Shown: positions 20,644 to 31,270 of the stretch, one piece after another
How positions within the stretch are numbered: position 1 is the first letter of the stretch
How the letters are laid out: every line of letters begins with the position of its first letter
Origin: Candidatus Altimarinota bacterium
Lineage (GTDB): Bacteria > Patescibacteriota > Gracilibacteria > BD1-5 > UBA6164
Direction of reading: 5' to 3'
Length of the DNA stretch: 64,000 bases
Assembly (NCBI GenBank): GCA_028698305.1
Contig: JAQVDN010000005.1
Span: 1 to 64,000 of the forward strand
Notes under the pieces: model-generated
What the model was told of the DNA's origin: nothing
What the model saw: only the letters and a program-made list of their open reading frames with translations
The model's database searches: none
Program-made: the position numbers and the translations under genes

Positions 20644-21549
20644 ATGCTTCCATCTTGGTATAATGAATATAAAGATTTAATAGAAAAATCGCTAGATAAA
20701 TATTTAGTTGACTATTTTGATGATGAAAAAAATATTTGATTAGATATCATAAAAGAAGCAACTTTGTATGCTGTAAAATGATGAAAAAGAATAAGGAGTA
20801 TTTTAGCACTTGAATTTTATTTTATTTTTTCAAAAATGGATTTTGAAAAAATAAATCATAAATCTGATATTATAAAATTTTGTATTGCACTTGAATTATT
20901 ACATGCATACTCATTGGTTCATGATGATTTACCAGCAATGGATAATGATGATTTTAGAAGATGAGAATTAACAACTTGGAAAAAATATGGAGAAGCTAAT
21001 TGAATCTTGGTTTGAGATTTATTAAATTCGCTAGCTTTTGAAATATTATGAGAAATTTGAAATTCATCATTAATAAAGGAATTTTGAAAAGCAGTATGAT
21101 TAAAATGAATGATTTGATGACAAGTTCTTGACTTATATTATGAAAATAATTTTAATGAATTGACTTTAGAAAAATTATTAGAATTACATAATAAAAAGAC
21201 TTGAAAACTGATTGAAATATCAGTTTTATGATGATTAATACTTTGAAATAAATCAAGAAATCCAAAAGAAAAATTTAAGAAAGAAGATATAGAAAAATAC
21301 CTAGATTTTTGAAAAAAAATAGGTTTAGCATTTCAAGTAAAAGACGATTTACTTGATGTAGAATGAACTCTTGAAGAAACAGGAAAAAGTGTATGATGAG
21401 AAAAAAAGGGATTTGTTTATTTTATATGAATAGAAAAGACAAAAAAATATTTAAATGATTTAATAGAAGATAGTTTTTGAATTATAAAAAATCTTAAATC
21501 ACAAAAATTGGAATTTTTGGTTTGATATATAAGAGATAGAAAAAAATAA
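20644..21549 (+). CDS. Polyprenyl (farnesyl/geranylgeranyl-type) diphosphate synthase
   Basis: 301 residues of the trans-prenyltransferase family (IspA-like). [11 protein letters not shown], the first Asp-rich motif [15 protein letters not shown], the KTGKLIEIS region and the second Asp-rich motif [12 protein letters not shown] are all visible. It makes the allylic diphosphate used as primer by UppS just upstream. Chain length cannot be fixed by eye. Followed by a terminator. Confidence 0.93.
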
Positions 21550-21577
21550 AATTCCTAAAAGGAATTTTATTTTTTTC
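21548..21577 (+). terminator. Intrinsic terminator
   Basis: Stem AAAATTCCT/AGGAATTTT with a short loop and a T run; also usable by the convergent channel gene. Confidence 0.8.
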
Positions 21578-22407
21578 TACATTTTTTTTCAACAATTACT
21601 GCAATAAATAGCTGTATCTCTGTTCTTGCTTCAGCAATTCTTACATATATTATTTCTTTTTGTAAATTGTACTATTTTAGATGTTTCAAGAAATATAATC
21701 ACTGTTATTGATGATATAATTGCAATAACTACAGGTCATAAAATCATAAGAAAACTTGCTACTATTTTTCATATAGTTGTTATTGGTAACATATCACCAT
21801 AACCTGTTGTACTCATAGTAACTATTGCCCACCGAAGAGTATTTGGTAGAGTGTTAAAAGTATCAGCATCTCACCATTTTTGTTCTGCAAAATATGTAAT
21901 AGTAGATGAAACTATTAATATTATTAAAATAACTGATATTCATGAAATATATTCAAGTCTATGTTTATATATAGACTTAACTAAGTTTTTAATTATATTT
22001 ATTCTTTTTATGAGTTCAAATATTCTAAATACTCTAAATATCCTAAAAACTACAAATATAGAATAAGTACCAACTCAATATAGTATTACTAGTATAAAAA
22101 ATGGTAAAAATGAAAGTAAATCAAATATGTTTAATATCTTGAAAGGAAATCTTTTCTTATGACTAGATCTAAACCATCTATAAATATATTCTATGAGAAA
22201 TATAGTTGATATAAAAAAGTCAACTAAAAAAAAATGTATTAAATATTTTTTATTTAATGATGGAATACTATCTAAAAAAACTACTAAAATTGATAAAAAT
22301 ATAAAAAATATGATTAGATAATTTGCATATAATCATATTTTTGTATTTGTTTTTTCAAATAAGGTATTTTTATCTTCATCAGAAATCTTGTATTTCTTTG
22401 TATTCAT
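21577..22407 (-). CDS. Voltage-gated-like potassium channel with C-terminal zinc ribbon
   Basis: 276 residues with six membrane segments. S4 has arginines every third residue (FRIFRVFRIFELIKRI), the pore helix and filter read TLRWAIVTMSTTGYGD (the tryptophan region and TTGYGD filter), and S6 follows. The last 25 residues hold two CxxC-like pairs (NICKNCG and YCSNCGKKM), a zinc ribbon. Acts in the plasma membrane as a tetramer passing K+. It lies downstream of clpP on the same strand with a 9 bp gap. Confidence 0.9.
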
Positions 22408-22416
22408 AAATACTTA

Positions 22417-23022
22417 TTATTTTATAATCTTATCAATCAACCCATATTTTAGTGCTTCTTCAGCAGTCATAAAATTATCTCTATCACAATCTTTTTCTAC
22501 TTGTTCTACTGTTTTTCAAGTATGTTTTGCAAGTATTCTATAAAGTCTTGTTCCAGTTTTGATTATGTGTTCAGCAGCAATTCTGATGTCTGTTGCTTGT
22601 CATTCAGCTCATCCAAGAGGTTGATGAATCATAATTTCACTATGTGGTAGTGCAAATCTTTTTCCAGCTTCTCCTCAAGCCAATATAATTGAACCCATAC
22701 TTGCAGATAATCCTATACTTACAGTATGAACTGGACATTTTACATATTGCATAGTATCGTAAATCGCAAGTCAAGCAGTTACATGACCACCTGGACTATT
22801 TACATACATAGTAATTGGAGCTTTTGGATCTTGTTTTTCAAGAAATAAAAGTTGTGCAATAACAGTATTTGCAACATGACTATCAATAGCATCTCAGAGG
22901 AAGATAACTCTATCTTCAAGTAATCTACTATATATATCATAAGCTCTTTCTCAAGTTGGTGTTTTATCAATAACTGTTGGAATTAAAGTATTTTTAATTT
23001 GTTTTTTGCTTTCTACAAACAT
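22417..23022 (-). CDS. clpP: ATP-dependent Clp protease proteolytic subunit
   Basis: 201 residues, the usual ClpP size. The catalytic triad is visible: Ser in [13 protein letters not shown], His in [11 protein letters not shown] and Asp in [13 protein letters not shown]. ClpP forms a 14-mer that degrades proteins fed by ClpX or ClpC-type ATPases, which are not in the window. Its ATG at 23020-23022 follows a 166-bp AT-rich intergenic region shared with the divergent TPR gene. Confidence 0.97.
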
Positions 23023-23188
23023 TTTTTTGTTTATTAAGTATTAATATATTTATTTTATCACATATCTATTTTTTATCAAATCTAGCTTATAAAATAATAG
23101 TTGATTATATTTATATTTATTTTATAAATAATTTGACTATTTATATATTTATTTATAATTAATAAAATATTTTGTAATTTATATTAAA

Positions 23189-24058
23189 ATGAAATTATTA
23201 CAAGAAGTTAATAGTTGATTAGAATCTACATATGCATTATTGGATACTAATACAACTAAGCCCAAAGAATTTCCTTTATTACTAATTGTAAAGGAAGTAG
23301 TTTTAGATATTTTGTGAGTTAATAGTTGAAAAAAATTATCAGAAAAAGCAAAAAAAATAATTGATTCAACAGATATAGATGAAATAGTTTGAGCATTAAA
23401 GACTCCTAGACAAAAAGAAAGATTTATGGAATTATTTGATCAAAATCCAGAGGCTAGTTTCTTAAATTTTTCTTGAACAATAAATAATTATAATACGAAA
23501 TTTTATAAGGCATCAATTGATAGTGATGAAAAAAAATGACTTTCACCAAATTGGAGAGCAAGTTATAATTTATGAATAAATCTTTTAAATTTATGAAAAT
23601 ATCAAGAAGCAATTATTCATTTAAGAAATTCATTAATTGATGCTCCAAAAGATTTTTTAGTAAGTATTTATACAAATCTATGATTTTGTTATAAATCATT
23701 ATGAGAATTTGAAAGATCAATACAATACTATTTTACTGCTTTATTAGGATTTTTAACTAATGAAGAATTTTGAGAAATATGTAATTATATTTGAGAAGTA
23801 TATGCTTATGATTGAAAATATAAAGAAGCAATTAAATATTTAGAAATTGCCTTAGATAAAAATCCTAATTTAGATGAAAAGTGGAAAATTTATGCAAGAT
23901 TATGAATATCATATTATTGTTTATGAAAATATGAAGAAGCAAGAAAATATTTATTATCGGTATATACTGATAAAACTATACCAAATAATGTAGGAAATGA
24001 TGTTAGAATAAAAACTTTAGATTTTCTTAAAAAACTTGAAGAAGTTGATTGTATGTAA
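23189..24058 (+). CDS. TPR-repeat protein
   Basis: 289 residues. The middle and C-terminal parts carry three to four tetratricopeptide repeats (LGINLLNLGKYQEAIIHLRN, IGEVYAYDGKYKEAIKYLEI, LGISYYCLGKYEEARKYLLS). The N-terminal 110 residues are helical without a recognised domain. TPRs bind partner proteins. The gene stops at TAA 24056-24058, and the same frame stays open for another 87 codons (see next entry). Confidence 0.85.
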
Positions 24059-24064
24059 AGTAAT

Positions 24065-24322
24065 ATTGTATTTTTAAATTGGGAAAATTCTAAATGATGA
24101 TTTGAATCTGTACCAAGCACAAAAGAAGTTATAAAATTTCTTTTAAAAAATCAAATTAAACAAGTTATAACTTGACCTATTGTTTTTGAATTCTTATGAA
24201 TAGAATCACATTACACAGATGATGACTGAGATGAAGTAATAAAATGAGAATTAGATGATTCAACAATAAATGAAATGAGAGAAAATTGAATTGAAGTAAT
24301 TGTTTTAGATGAGCTGCTTTAA
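24065..24322 (+). CDS. Short ORF downstream of the TPR gene, no canonical start
   Basis: The frame following the TPR stop codon is open to TAA 24320-24322 and looks coding: NWENSKGGFESVPSTKE, LKNQIKQVITGPIVFEFLG, DDGDEVIKGELDD, IEVIVLDELL, with TGA at plausible glycines. No in-frame ATG, GTG or TTG lies between the upstream stop and the protein-like part; ATT at 24065 is the only near-canonical start. It could start at ATT, be reached by readthrough of the TPR stop, or be the remnant of a longer protein. No family recognised. Confidence 0.45.
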
Positions 24323-24366
24323 AAATAAAATAACTTAACTAATTAGTTAAGTTATTTTATTTTTAT
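24323..24366. terminator. Bidirectional terminator
   Basis: Palindrome AAAATAACTTAACTAATTAG with its complement and a T run, between convergent genes. Confidence 0.85.
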
Positions 24367-24923
24367 TCCAATCTCAATTCAGCTTGAATACCTGCTTCTT
24401 CTTCACGCCAACCCTCCACATCTTTTATAAATGTTCTATTACCATCTATTTCTCTTCATCTTGAAACAAATTTATTTTTTACTAAAAACAATCATATTAT
24501 TACTTCTACGTCTTCTTTTACACCAGCTAGAATTACACTTATTATTTCTGAATATTCAGATTGAAATTGACATATTCATCAAAAATTTAATATTCTTAAT
24601 CAATCTGATGAGAGTTCATATAATTGTTTATTATTTAAAGTATTATTTCAAATGATTTCCATAACAAAAATGATCCTATATGGATTATTGTCTATCCTAT
24701 AAATATTGCTTATATCAGCTATTCAATCTAATTCTATTGATATTAATTGTTTTTTTCATGAATCAAAAATAATCGTGCTTTTGCCTTTATTTTCTTCAAA
24801 TGTGTCTTTTACATATAATCTAGTTCAATGTTTTATTTTTTCAAATCAGTCTAGAAGTTTTTTACTATACCTTAAGATTTTATGAAAAAATATTTTTTCT
24901 TGAATTTGTCAAAAAGTTTCCAT
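24363..24923 (-). CDS. Hypothetical protein
   Basis: 186 residues starting METFGQIQEKIFFHKILRYS and ending GIQAELRLE. Predicted mixed alpha/beta, with strands such as STIIFDSGKKQLISIEL and RIIFVMEIIGNNTL. No membrane segment or signal peptide. Family not recognised. Only gene between terminators, so single transcription unit. Confidence 0.7.
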
Positions 24924-25238
24924 ATTTATTTATACATATTAATATATATAGCATATTATATATATTACACAATATATTTTTTTATGTCAAATAATTATCC
25001 TTATATTTTATTACAAATTAAATATTTTTAATTTCTTTAAAAAATACAGCTTTACAAAAGCATTATTGTGTATACAATAAAAAATATTTATAAATAAATG
25101 CGAAAAAACTTCAAATTTCTTCGTCAGAAAATTTTATTTCTCAGTCACTTACATTAGAGTAAGCTCCTTTTGAAAAAATTTTTCTTTCTCGAACTTATTG
25201 TTTTTGCACATTTCCATTATTCTTTAATTGATTAAAAA
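24924..25238. other. Gene-free stretch upstream of gltX
   Basis: 315 bp without a credible gene. The right half (25100-25210) is less AT-rich and contains CTTCTTCGTCAG, CTCAGTCACTTAC and a small hairpin ACTTAC-ATTAGA-GTAAGCT at about 25148-25166. It may be a 5' leader RNA of gltX or a minus-strand small RNA; no named class recognised. Confidence 0.35.
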
Positions 25239-26840
25239 ATGCTAGAAGATTTACTTTTCCCTGAAATAAAAGAAACACCAGATGATATAATTACAAAATA
25301 TCCTAGAAGAAATAGTGATTTAGTGGTTACTAGAATGGCTCCAAGTCCTACTTGATTTTTACATATAGGAGCTGTTTATTCTACACTTTTAGATACTGTT
25401 GTTGCAAAAAAAAATAACTGAATAGTTTTTCTTAGGATAGAAGATACAGATCAAAAAAGAGAGATAGAATGAGCTGCAGAAAAATTTGTAGATATTTTTA
25501 AGATTTTTGGACTTAACTTTGATGAATGACCAGTTTGAGAAAATTATAGTGATGTAGGGAATTATTGACCTTATACTCAATCAAAAAGAGAATATATTTA
25601 TAAGGTATTTATCAAAGATTTAGTTGCTAGATGACTGGCTTACCCATGTTTTTTAACTGAAGAAGAAATAAGCGAAACTAGAGCAATTCAAGAAGCTTCA
25701 AAGGTACCAACTGGTATTTATAAAGAATATTCTCCTTGGAGATATGCAAGTATTGATGATGTAAAAAAAGCTCTTTCAGAAAATAAAGAATTTGTGATTA
25801 GACTTAAATCTAGTTGAGAATTAACTAAAAAAATTGATGTGAAGGATATAGTTAAATGAACTGTTTCAACACAAGAAAACTTTTTAGATATAGTTATTTG
25901 TAAGAAAACGGGTATTCCAACTTATCATTTTGCTCACTTAATTGATGATTATTTGATGTGAACAACTCATGTTATAAGATCTGATGAATGGTTTGCATCT
26001 CTACCTCTACATTTGGAATTATTTAATATGATGTGATGGAAAGCTCCTCAATATGCTCATTATTGACCACTTGTTAAAATAGATTGAGAAGGGAAGAGAA
26101 AGCTTTCAAAAAGAAAGGATTTAGAAGCAGATGTAGAGTATTATTTTAGAGAATGATATATGGTAGAAGCAATTATTGATTTTCTATCAAATATGATAAA
26201 TGCATGATTTGAAGATTGGAGAAAACAAAATCCAAATGAAAATTATCTATGATTTGATTTTAAACTTGAAAAAGTTAATACAGCTTGAGCTTTGGTTGAT
26301 ATAGATAAATTAAATTGGGTAAGTTCAAATACTATTAAAAATACTCCTAGTGAAGTGTTATATGATAGATTATTAAAATATCTAGAAAAATATGATCTTG
26401 ATTTTTTTAAAATAGTAAAAAGCTTTCCAGATATATATAATCTAAAAATAGTTAGTGAATTAAAAACAAAGATAAGAAAATTTAGCGAATATAAAGAAAA
26501 TACTTTTTTTCTTTATGATGAATCAAAAATACCAAGTACTGAATTACTTGTAAATCAAAAAATGAAAATAGATGATTTAGAAACTGCAAAAAATTGATTA
26601 GTTTTAGCTTTAAACTTACTTGAAAAAAGAAATAAAGTTGACTTTATAAGTACTGATGAAGTAAAAAATGATTTTGTTTTGGCTATAAATGAAGCACAAA
26701 TGAAAAATGGTCAAGTTTTATGGCCAGTTAGATGCGCTCTTAGTTGAGAAGAATTTTCTCCTTGAGCATTGGAATTAGTTTATATATTGTGAGTTGAAAA
26801 ATCTATTTCTAGATTGAAAAATGTTTTAAATTCTTTATAA
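25239..26840 (+). CDS. gltX: Glutamate--tRNA ligase
   Basis: 533 residues, normal GluRS length. [15 protein letters not shown] carries the HIGH-like motif at about residue 42, followed by [12 protein letters not shown]; the KMSKS-like motif is [10 protein letters not shown] at about residues 286-293. The C-terminal helical bundle is the anticodon-binding domain. Whether it is discriminating or also charges tRNA-Gln (with GatCAB) cannot be decided here. Preceded by the 315-bp gene-free region. Confidence 0.96.
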
Positions 26841-26934
26841 TAAGAAAACAGAAAGTCAAGTAAAATATATATTATTTTTTTTGAAGTTTTGAAAATTAGT
26901 GTTAAAATTATTTTAATATTAATAAATTGAAGAT

Positions 26935-27303
26935 ATGAATTACGAAGCATTAAAATTACTTGTAAATTCCCTTGTTGCAAATTTTAAATGTACAAACTGT
27001 ACTGGTAGTGTAACAGAAAAAGATATAAACTTGCTAGCAATAGAATGACAAAAAATAGTTTTAGATATAAAATGTCCTAATTGTGATAAGAAAACTCTTA
27101 TTAAATCAGAAGTTGTTTCAGTTGATTTAACTAAAATGAATTTAAGCCAAGAGCAAATATCAATGTTGAAAAATAAGATTGAAATTACTAATGCAGCAAA
27201 GATTATGACTAGTCAAACAAACATAAATGATAAGATTATAGTTGATCTAAATAGAGATTTAAAAAAAGAAAATTTAAATGTTTCTGATTTATTTGATGCA
27301 TAA
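26935..27303 (+). CDS. Small zinc-ribbon protein
   Basis: 122 residues. FKCTNCTGSV and IKCPNCDKKT form a CxxC...CxxC zinc ribbon at about residues 17-62, followed by a helical tail. No family name can be given; ribbons of this sort occur in nucleic-acid-binding or scaffold proteins. It ends at a strong terminator. Confidence 0.75.
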
Positions 27304-27325
27304 TAAAATCAACTTGATTTATGAT

Positions 27326-27366
27326 TAAAATAAAGTATATTTTTAAAAATATACTTTATTTTTTCT
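27326..27366 (+). terminator. Intrinsic terminator
   Basis: Stem AAATAAAGTATATTT/AAATATACTTTATTT with T-rich tail. Confidence 0.85.
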
Positions 27367-27375
27367 TTTAAAAAT

Positions 27376-27834
27376 ATGATTAAAAAATTATTTTTTATTA
27401 TAGTTTTGATATTAACTTTATATATTGTACTTATTTTTATTTCTCCAGCTTTGGCTGATAAAATAGAATCTACTCTTTGATTTGAATGATTAAATGAAAA
27501 AATAAGAACTTTAAAATCAAGTATGGATGATACATACACAAATATACCTTCTAAGGATCAGTTTTTAAATACCATAGATGAAGTTAAAAATCAAGCAGAA
27601 ATAAAAACAAAAGATGCATTAGATTGAGTAAATGAAGTTAAAAATACTATAGATTGAGTTAGAAGCACTTTGAGTTGAGCTGCTAGTACATATAGTGAAA
27701 TAAAATGATCTATAGATGAAACAAAAACTCAAATAGAAAATTCTGTTACTGCTATAAAAGATACAGCAGATACAATAAATAATATTTGACAATCGATAAA
27801 TAATACTCTTTCAGGTACTTTAAATAATAATTAA
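27376..27834 (+). CDS. Membrane-anchored or secreted coiled-coil protein
   Basis: 152 residues. N-terminal hydrophobic segment (KKLFFIIVLILTLYIVLIF, ending SPALA) is a signal peptide or anchor; the rest is an amphipathic helix with repeated NEVKNTIDGVRSTL-like heptads. Likely periplasmic coiled coil. Seven bases before dcd, so probably cotranscribed with it. No family recognised. Confidence 0.7.
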
Positions 27835-27841
27835 TATATAT

Positions 27842-28417
27842 ATGATATTATCAGATTCAAAAATAAAGCAAAAATTAAAAGATGGTAGCTTAGAAGTTAT
27901 TTCTTTATGAAATTATGATATAAATGAGCAAATTTGACCAGCAAGTTTAGATTTTAGATTATGAACTGCATTTAAAATTTATAGAAAATCAAGACAAACA
28001 GTTATTGATTCTAGAATTTGATTTGATAAAGATCATATAGAAACTATAACTTTGGTTGATTGAGATAAATTTATACTTCATCCAGGTGATTTTGTACTTT
28101 GAGTTACTATGGAAAAAATAAAAATTCCGTATGATTTAGTAGCTAGATGTGAATGAAGAAGTAGTCTATGAAGATTATGAGTTATAATCCATTCAACAGC
28201 TTGATTTATAGATCCAGGTTTTGAAGGTACAATTACTTTAGAGATGACTAATATAAATGAACTACCAATTGCACTTTATGTTGGTATGAGGATTTGACAA
28301 TTTGCTTTTGAAACTATAGATTGAGTTGTTGAAAATACTTATGATAAGAGAAAGTGAAGTAAATATATGAATCAAGTTTTACCAGAAGAAAGTAGAATAA
28401 CTTCTGATTTATATTAA
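27842..28417 (+). CDS. dcd: dCTP deaminase
   Basis: 191 residues. PASLDFRLG, EGRSSLGRLGVIIHSTAGF and PGFEGTITLEMTN are the family's substrate-binding and catalytic signatures, with the catalytic glutamate in FEGTITLE. It deaminates dCTP to dUTP (or directly to dUMP in the bifunctional form) for thymidylate supply. Several signature glycines are TGA. Followed by a terminator. Confidence 0.94.
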
Positions 28418-28442
28418 AAAGACATTATTTGTCTTTTTATTT
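28414..28442 (+). terminator. Intrinsic terminator
   Basis: Stem AAAAAGACA/TGTCTTTTT-type with small loop after dcd. Confidence 0.7.
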
Positions 28443-28463
28443 AATTAATAATTAAAATTATTT

Positions 28464-29915
28464 GTGAGAAAATATTATATAAAGACATTTTGATGTGCGA
28501 TGAATCAAGCTGATAGTGAAAAGATAAATATGATCTTATTGCAATCATGATTTATGATAACTACTAATTGGTTAGATGCTGATTTAGTTGTTTTTAATAC
28601 TTGTAGTGTAAGACAAAAATGAGAAGATAAAGTTTTTGGTTTTATCGAAGAAATTCATAGAGAAAATGAAAAAAGAGAGGATAAAAATAAACATATCAAA
28701 GTTTGAATAACTTGATGTATGGTTAGAAAAACAGGACTCGATGATAAATATCTTGATTGATATAAGAGAGATAAAAATAATAGTAAAAAAATAAATACAT
28801 TAAATGATTCAAAAGAAATATTTAATAATGATGATAAACTTTTCCCTAGAAATAATAATAAGATAGATTTTGTACTTAGGATAGAAGATATAAAATTTTT
28901 ACCTTTAATGCTGACTCATATCTATAAAGAAGCTATATGAAATGATTATAAATTTGATGATTATTTAAAGTCAAAACAATTAAGAGAAAGTAATTTTTCA
29001 GCTACTATCATAATTCAAACTGGTTGTGATAATTATTGTTCTTTTTGCATAGTTCCATATACTAGATGAAAAGAAAATTCTAGAAGTATAGAAGATATAG
29101 TTACTGAAGCAAATGAAGCAGTTTTAGCTTGAGCAAAAGAAATAACTCTAGTATGACAAAATGTAAATTCTTATTGAAAACAATTCGTTGATAGAAAATT
29201 TTGGAATGAAGAAAAATGAAAATGGAATGAATGACTTTGAAAATCTCCATTTAGACAATTATTAGAAGAACTTGATAAAATAGATGGTCTTGATAGAATC
29301 AGATTTACATCAAGTAATCCTCATGATATGACTCAAGATATACTTGATGCACATTTTGATTTAGAAAAAACTTGTAATTACTTACATTTTGCACTACAAT
29401 CTGGAAGTAATGAAATGCTTAAAAGAATGAATAGAAAACATACTTACGAAGATTTTAAAAAACAAGTTGATTATTTGAGAAGTCGTGACCCATTTTTTTC
29501 TATTTCAACTGATATAATTGTATGATTTAGCGGAGAAACACAAGATATGTTTGATGAAACTGTAAAAGCATTTTCTGAGTGTGAATTTGATTTTACATAC
29601 AATGCTAGATATAGTGTAAGGACTTGAACGATAGCAAGTAAGATTTATCCAGATGATATAAGTGATGAAATAAAAGCTGATAGATGGCATATATTAAATG
29701 AAGAATTGCTAAAATCAATAACAAAGAGAAATACCTCTATGCTTTGAAAAGTAGAAGAAGTTTTGGTTTCATGACAAAAAGACGAATACTTTTTTGGTAG
29801 AACTAGAAATTTTAAAGAAGTATATTTTATCGCAGATAATGTTACAATTTGAGATATTGTTAATGTAGAAATAATTGAACTTGATAGATATGTTTTAAAA
29901 TGAAAAATAGTTTAA
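28464..29915 (+). CDS. miaB: tRNA-2-methylthio-N6-dimethylallyladenosine synthase-type methylthiotransferase
   Basis: 483 residues with GTG start at 28464, chosen because the family's opening motif KYYIKTFGCAMNQADSE follows at once and no ATG lies upstream. The MTTase domain has the three auxiliary cluster cysteines (FGCAMN, NTCSVRQKGEDK, TGCM); the radical-SAM CxxxCxxC is CDNYCSFCIVPYTRG; the TRAM domain closes the protein. The enzyme adds a methylthio group to A37 of tRNAs reading U-starting codons. A roughly 60-residue extra linker separates the two domains. Its stop overlaps the start of the next gene by 16 bp. Confidence 0.92.
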
Positions 29916-31210
29916 ATAATAAAAATATGAAAAAAATAGTAAATCTAATTATAATTTTGTTTTCCTTTCTAAGTTTCCCAACTCATTTGATTTTTGCAAA
30001 TGAGACTCTTAATAATGAAAATAATATAATTATTGATGCTTATAGTCAAAGAAAAAATAGAATTTTAGAATTGATAAGTTGATGAAAACTGGAATCAGAA
30101 ATAACAAATTTGAAAACCAAATTGGAACAACTAAAACTTTGAAGTAATCTAAATAATGATACAAAGAATAAACTTATATCAGATATAGAAAAGCTAGAAC
30201 AAGAAGTTATATCTATGAATAATGAAATAAAAATAAATGTTGAAGATAGTAAAGAATTTGAAGAGATAGTAGATAAATATAATAATGAAATAAGATTAAA
30301 AAAAGAATTAGTTGAGGAGCTTAATAATTCTATAAAAGAAAATGAAATTAATTCAGAAAAAATAGATTTATTATTAAATAGATATCTAGCTGAAAAAACT
30401 AAATTAGAAGAGACAGAAAATAAGAAAATGACTTTGAAAATATATATATTTATATTTTTTACATTGTTATCTATTTTAATATATATTGTTACTAGAAATC
30501 TATCAAAAAGCTGAAAAATTAATTCTAAAAAAAATATATATATAAATTTCTTCTTACTTTTTATTTATATTATTTTTCTTATTTGGTTTTTCTTTTATCT
30601 TTATCCACAATTATCAATTTTTTTAATATTCATTTCATGATATTTATTGGTAATTAATTCCCATTTAATTGGTTCTTTTATATGAAGTATAGTTGTTTTA
30701 CAAAGATTTAAAATATGAGATGTAGTTAAATTTTGAAGTGTATTTGGCCAAGTTACAAGAATTAGTCCTCTATATATTGAATTGTTACCAATGACTAAAG
30801 AGGGGATCTTTAATCAAAAACCTATCTTTGTTCCTCATATAAATATACTTAAAGAAAATGTAACAAAAGACATAACAGCAGATAACTTTATACATAATTT
30901 TGAAATCACAATTAGAGATGATTCTTGAATTGATGTAATAAAATTTTTAGAAGAGGTTGAAAATACTATCCTTTTAAAGTTTTTACATAATAAACTTTCT
31001 TCTATTACAAATACAAATGATTTTTATAGGATATCGTTTGATAGAACAAATTTTGGGCATATAGTTGTAGTTTTTACTTGGAGAGGTGATGATATATTGA
31101 ATAAAAAAGTTGAAAGAAAAATAATCTGATTTTTTTCTAAATCTATCTTAGAAATAAAAAAACAAAAAGAAGAACAAGAAAAATTAAAAGAAGATAAAAA
31201 ACAAGATTAA
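29900..31210 (+). CDS. MscS-like mechanosensitive channel with N-terminal coiled coil
   Basis: 436 residues. Start is at 29900 or, more likely for the signal peptide, the in-frame ATG at 29927 (MKKIVNLIIILFSFLSFPTH). A periplasmic coiled coil of about 130 residues follows, then three to four membrane segments, and the MscS beta domain GSFIGSIVVLQRFKIGDVV, FGSVFGQVTRISPLYIELL. MscS channels release solutes at hypo-osmotic shock. The charged tail (KEEQEKLKEDKKQD) is cytoplasmic. Overlaps miaB by 16 bp, so it is translationally coupled. Confidence 0.85.
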
Positions 31211-31228
31211 TATCTTGTTTTTTATCTT
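31196..31228 (+). terminator. Intrinsic terminator
   Basis: Stem AAAACAAGAT/ATCTTGTTTT with a 4-nt loop and T run. Confidence 0.8.
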
Positions 31229-31270
31229 CTAATATGTTATTATTAATATATATATTATTATAATCATATA

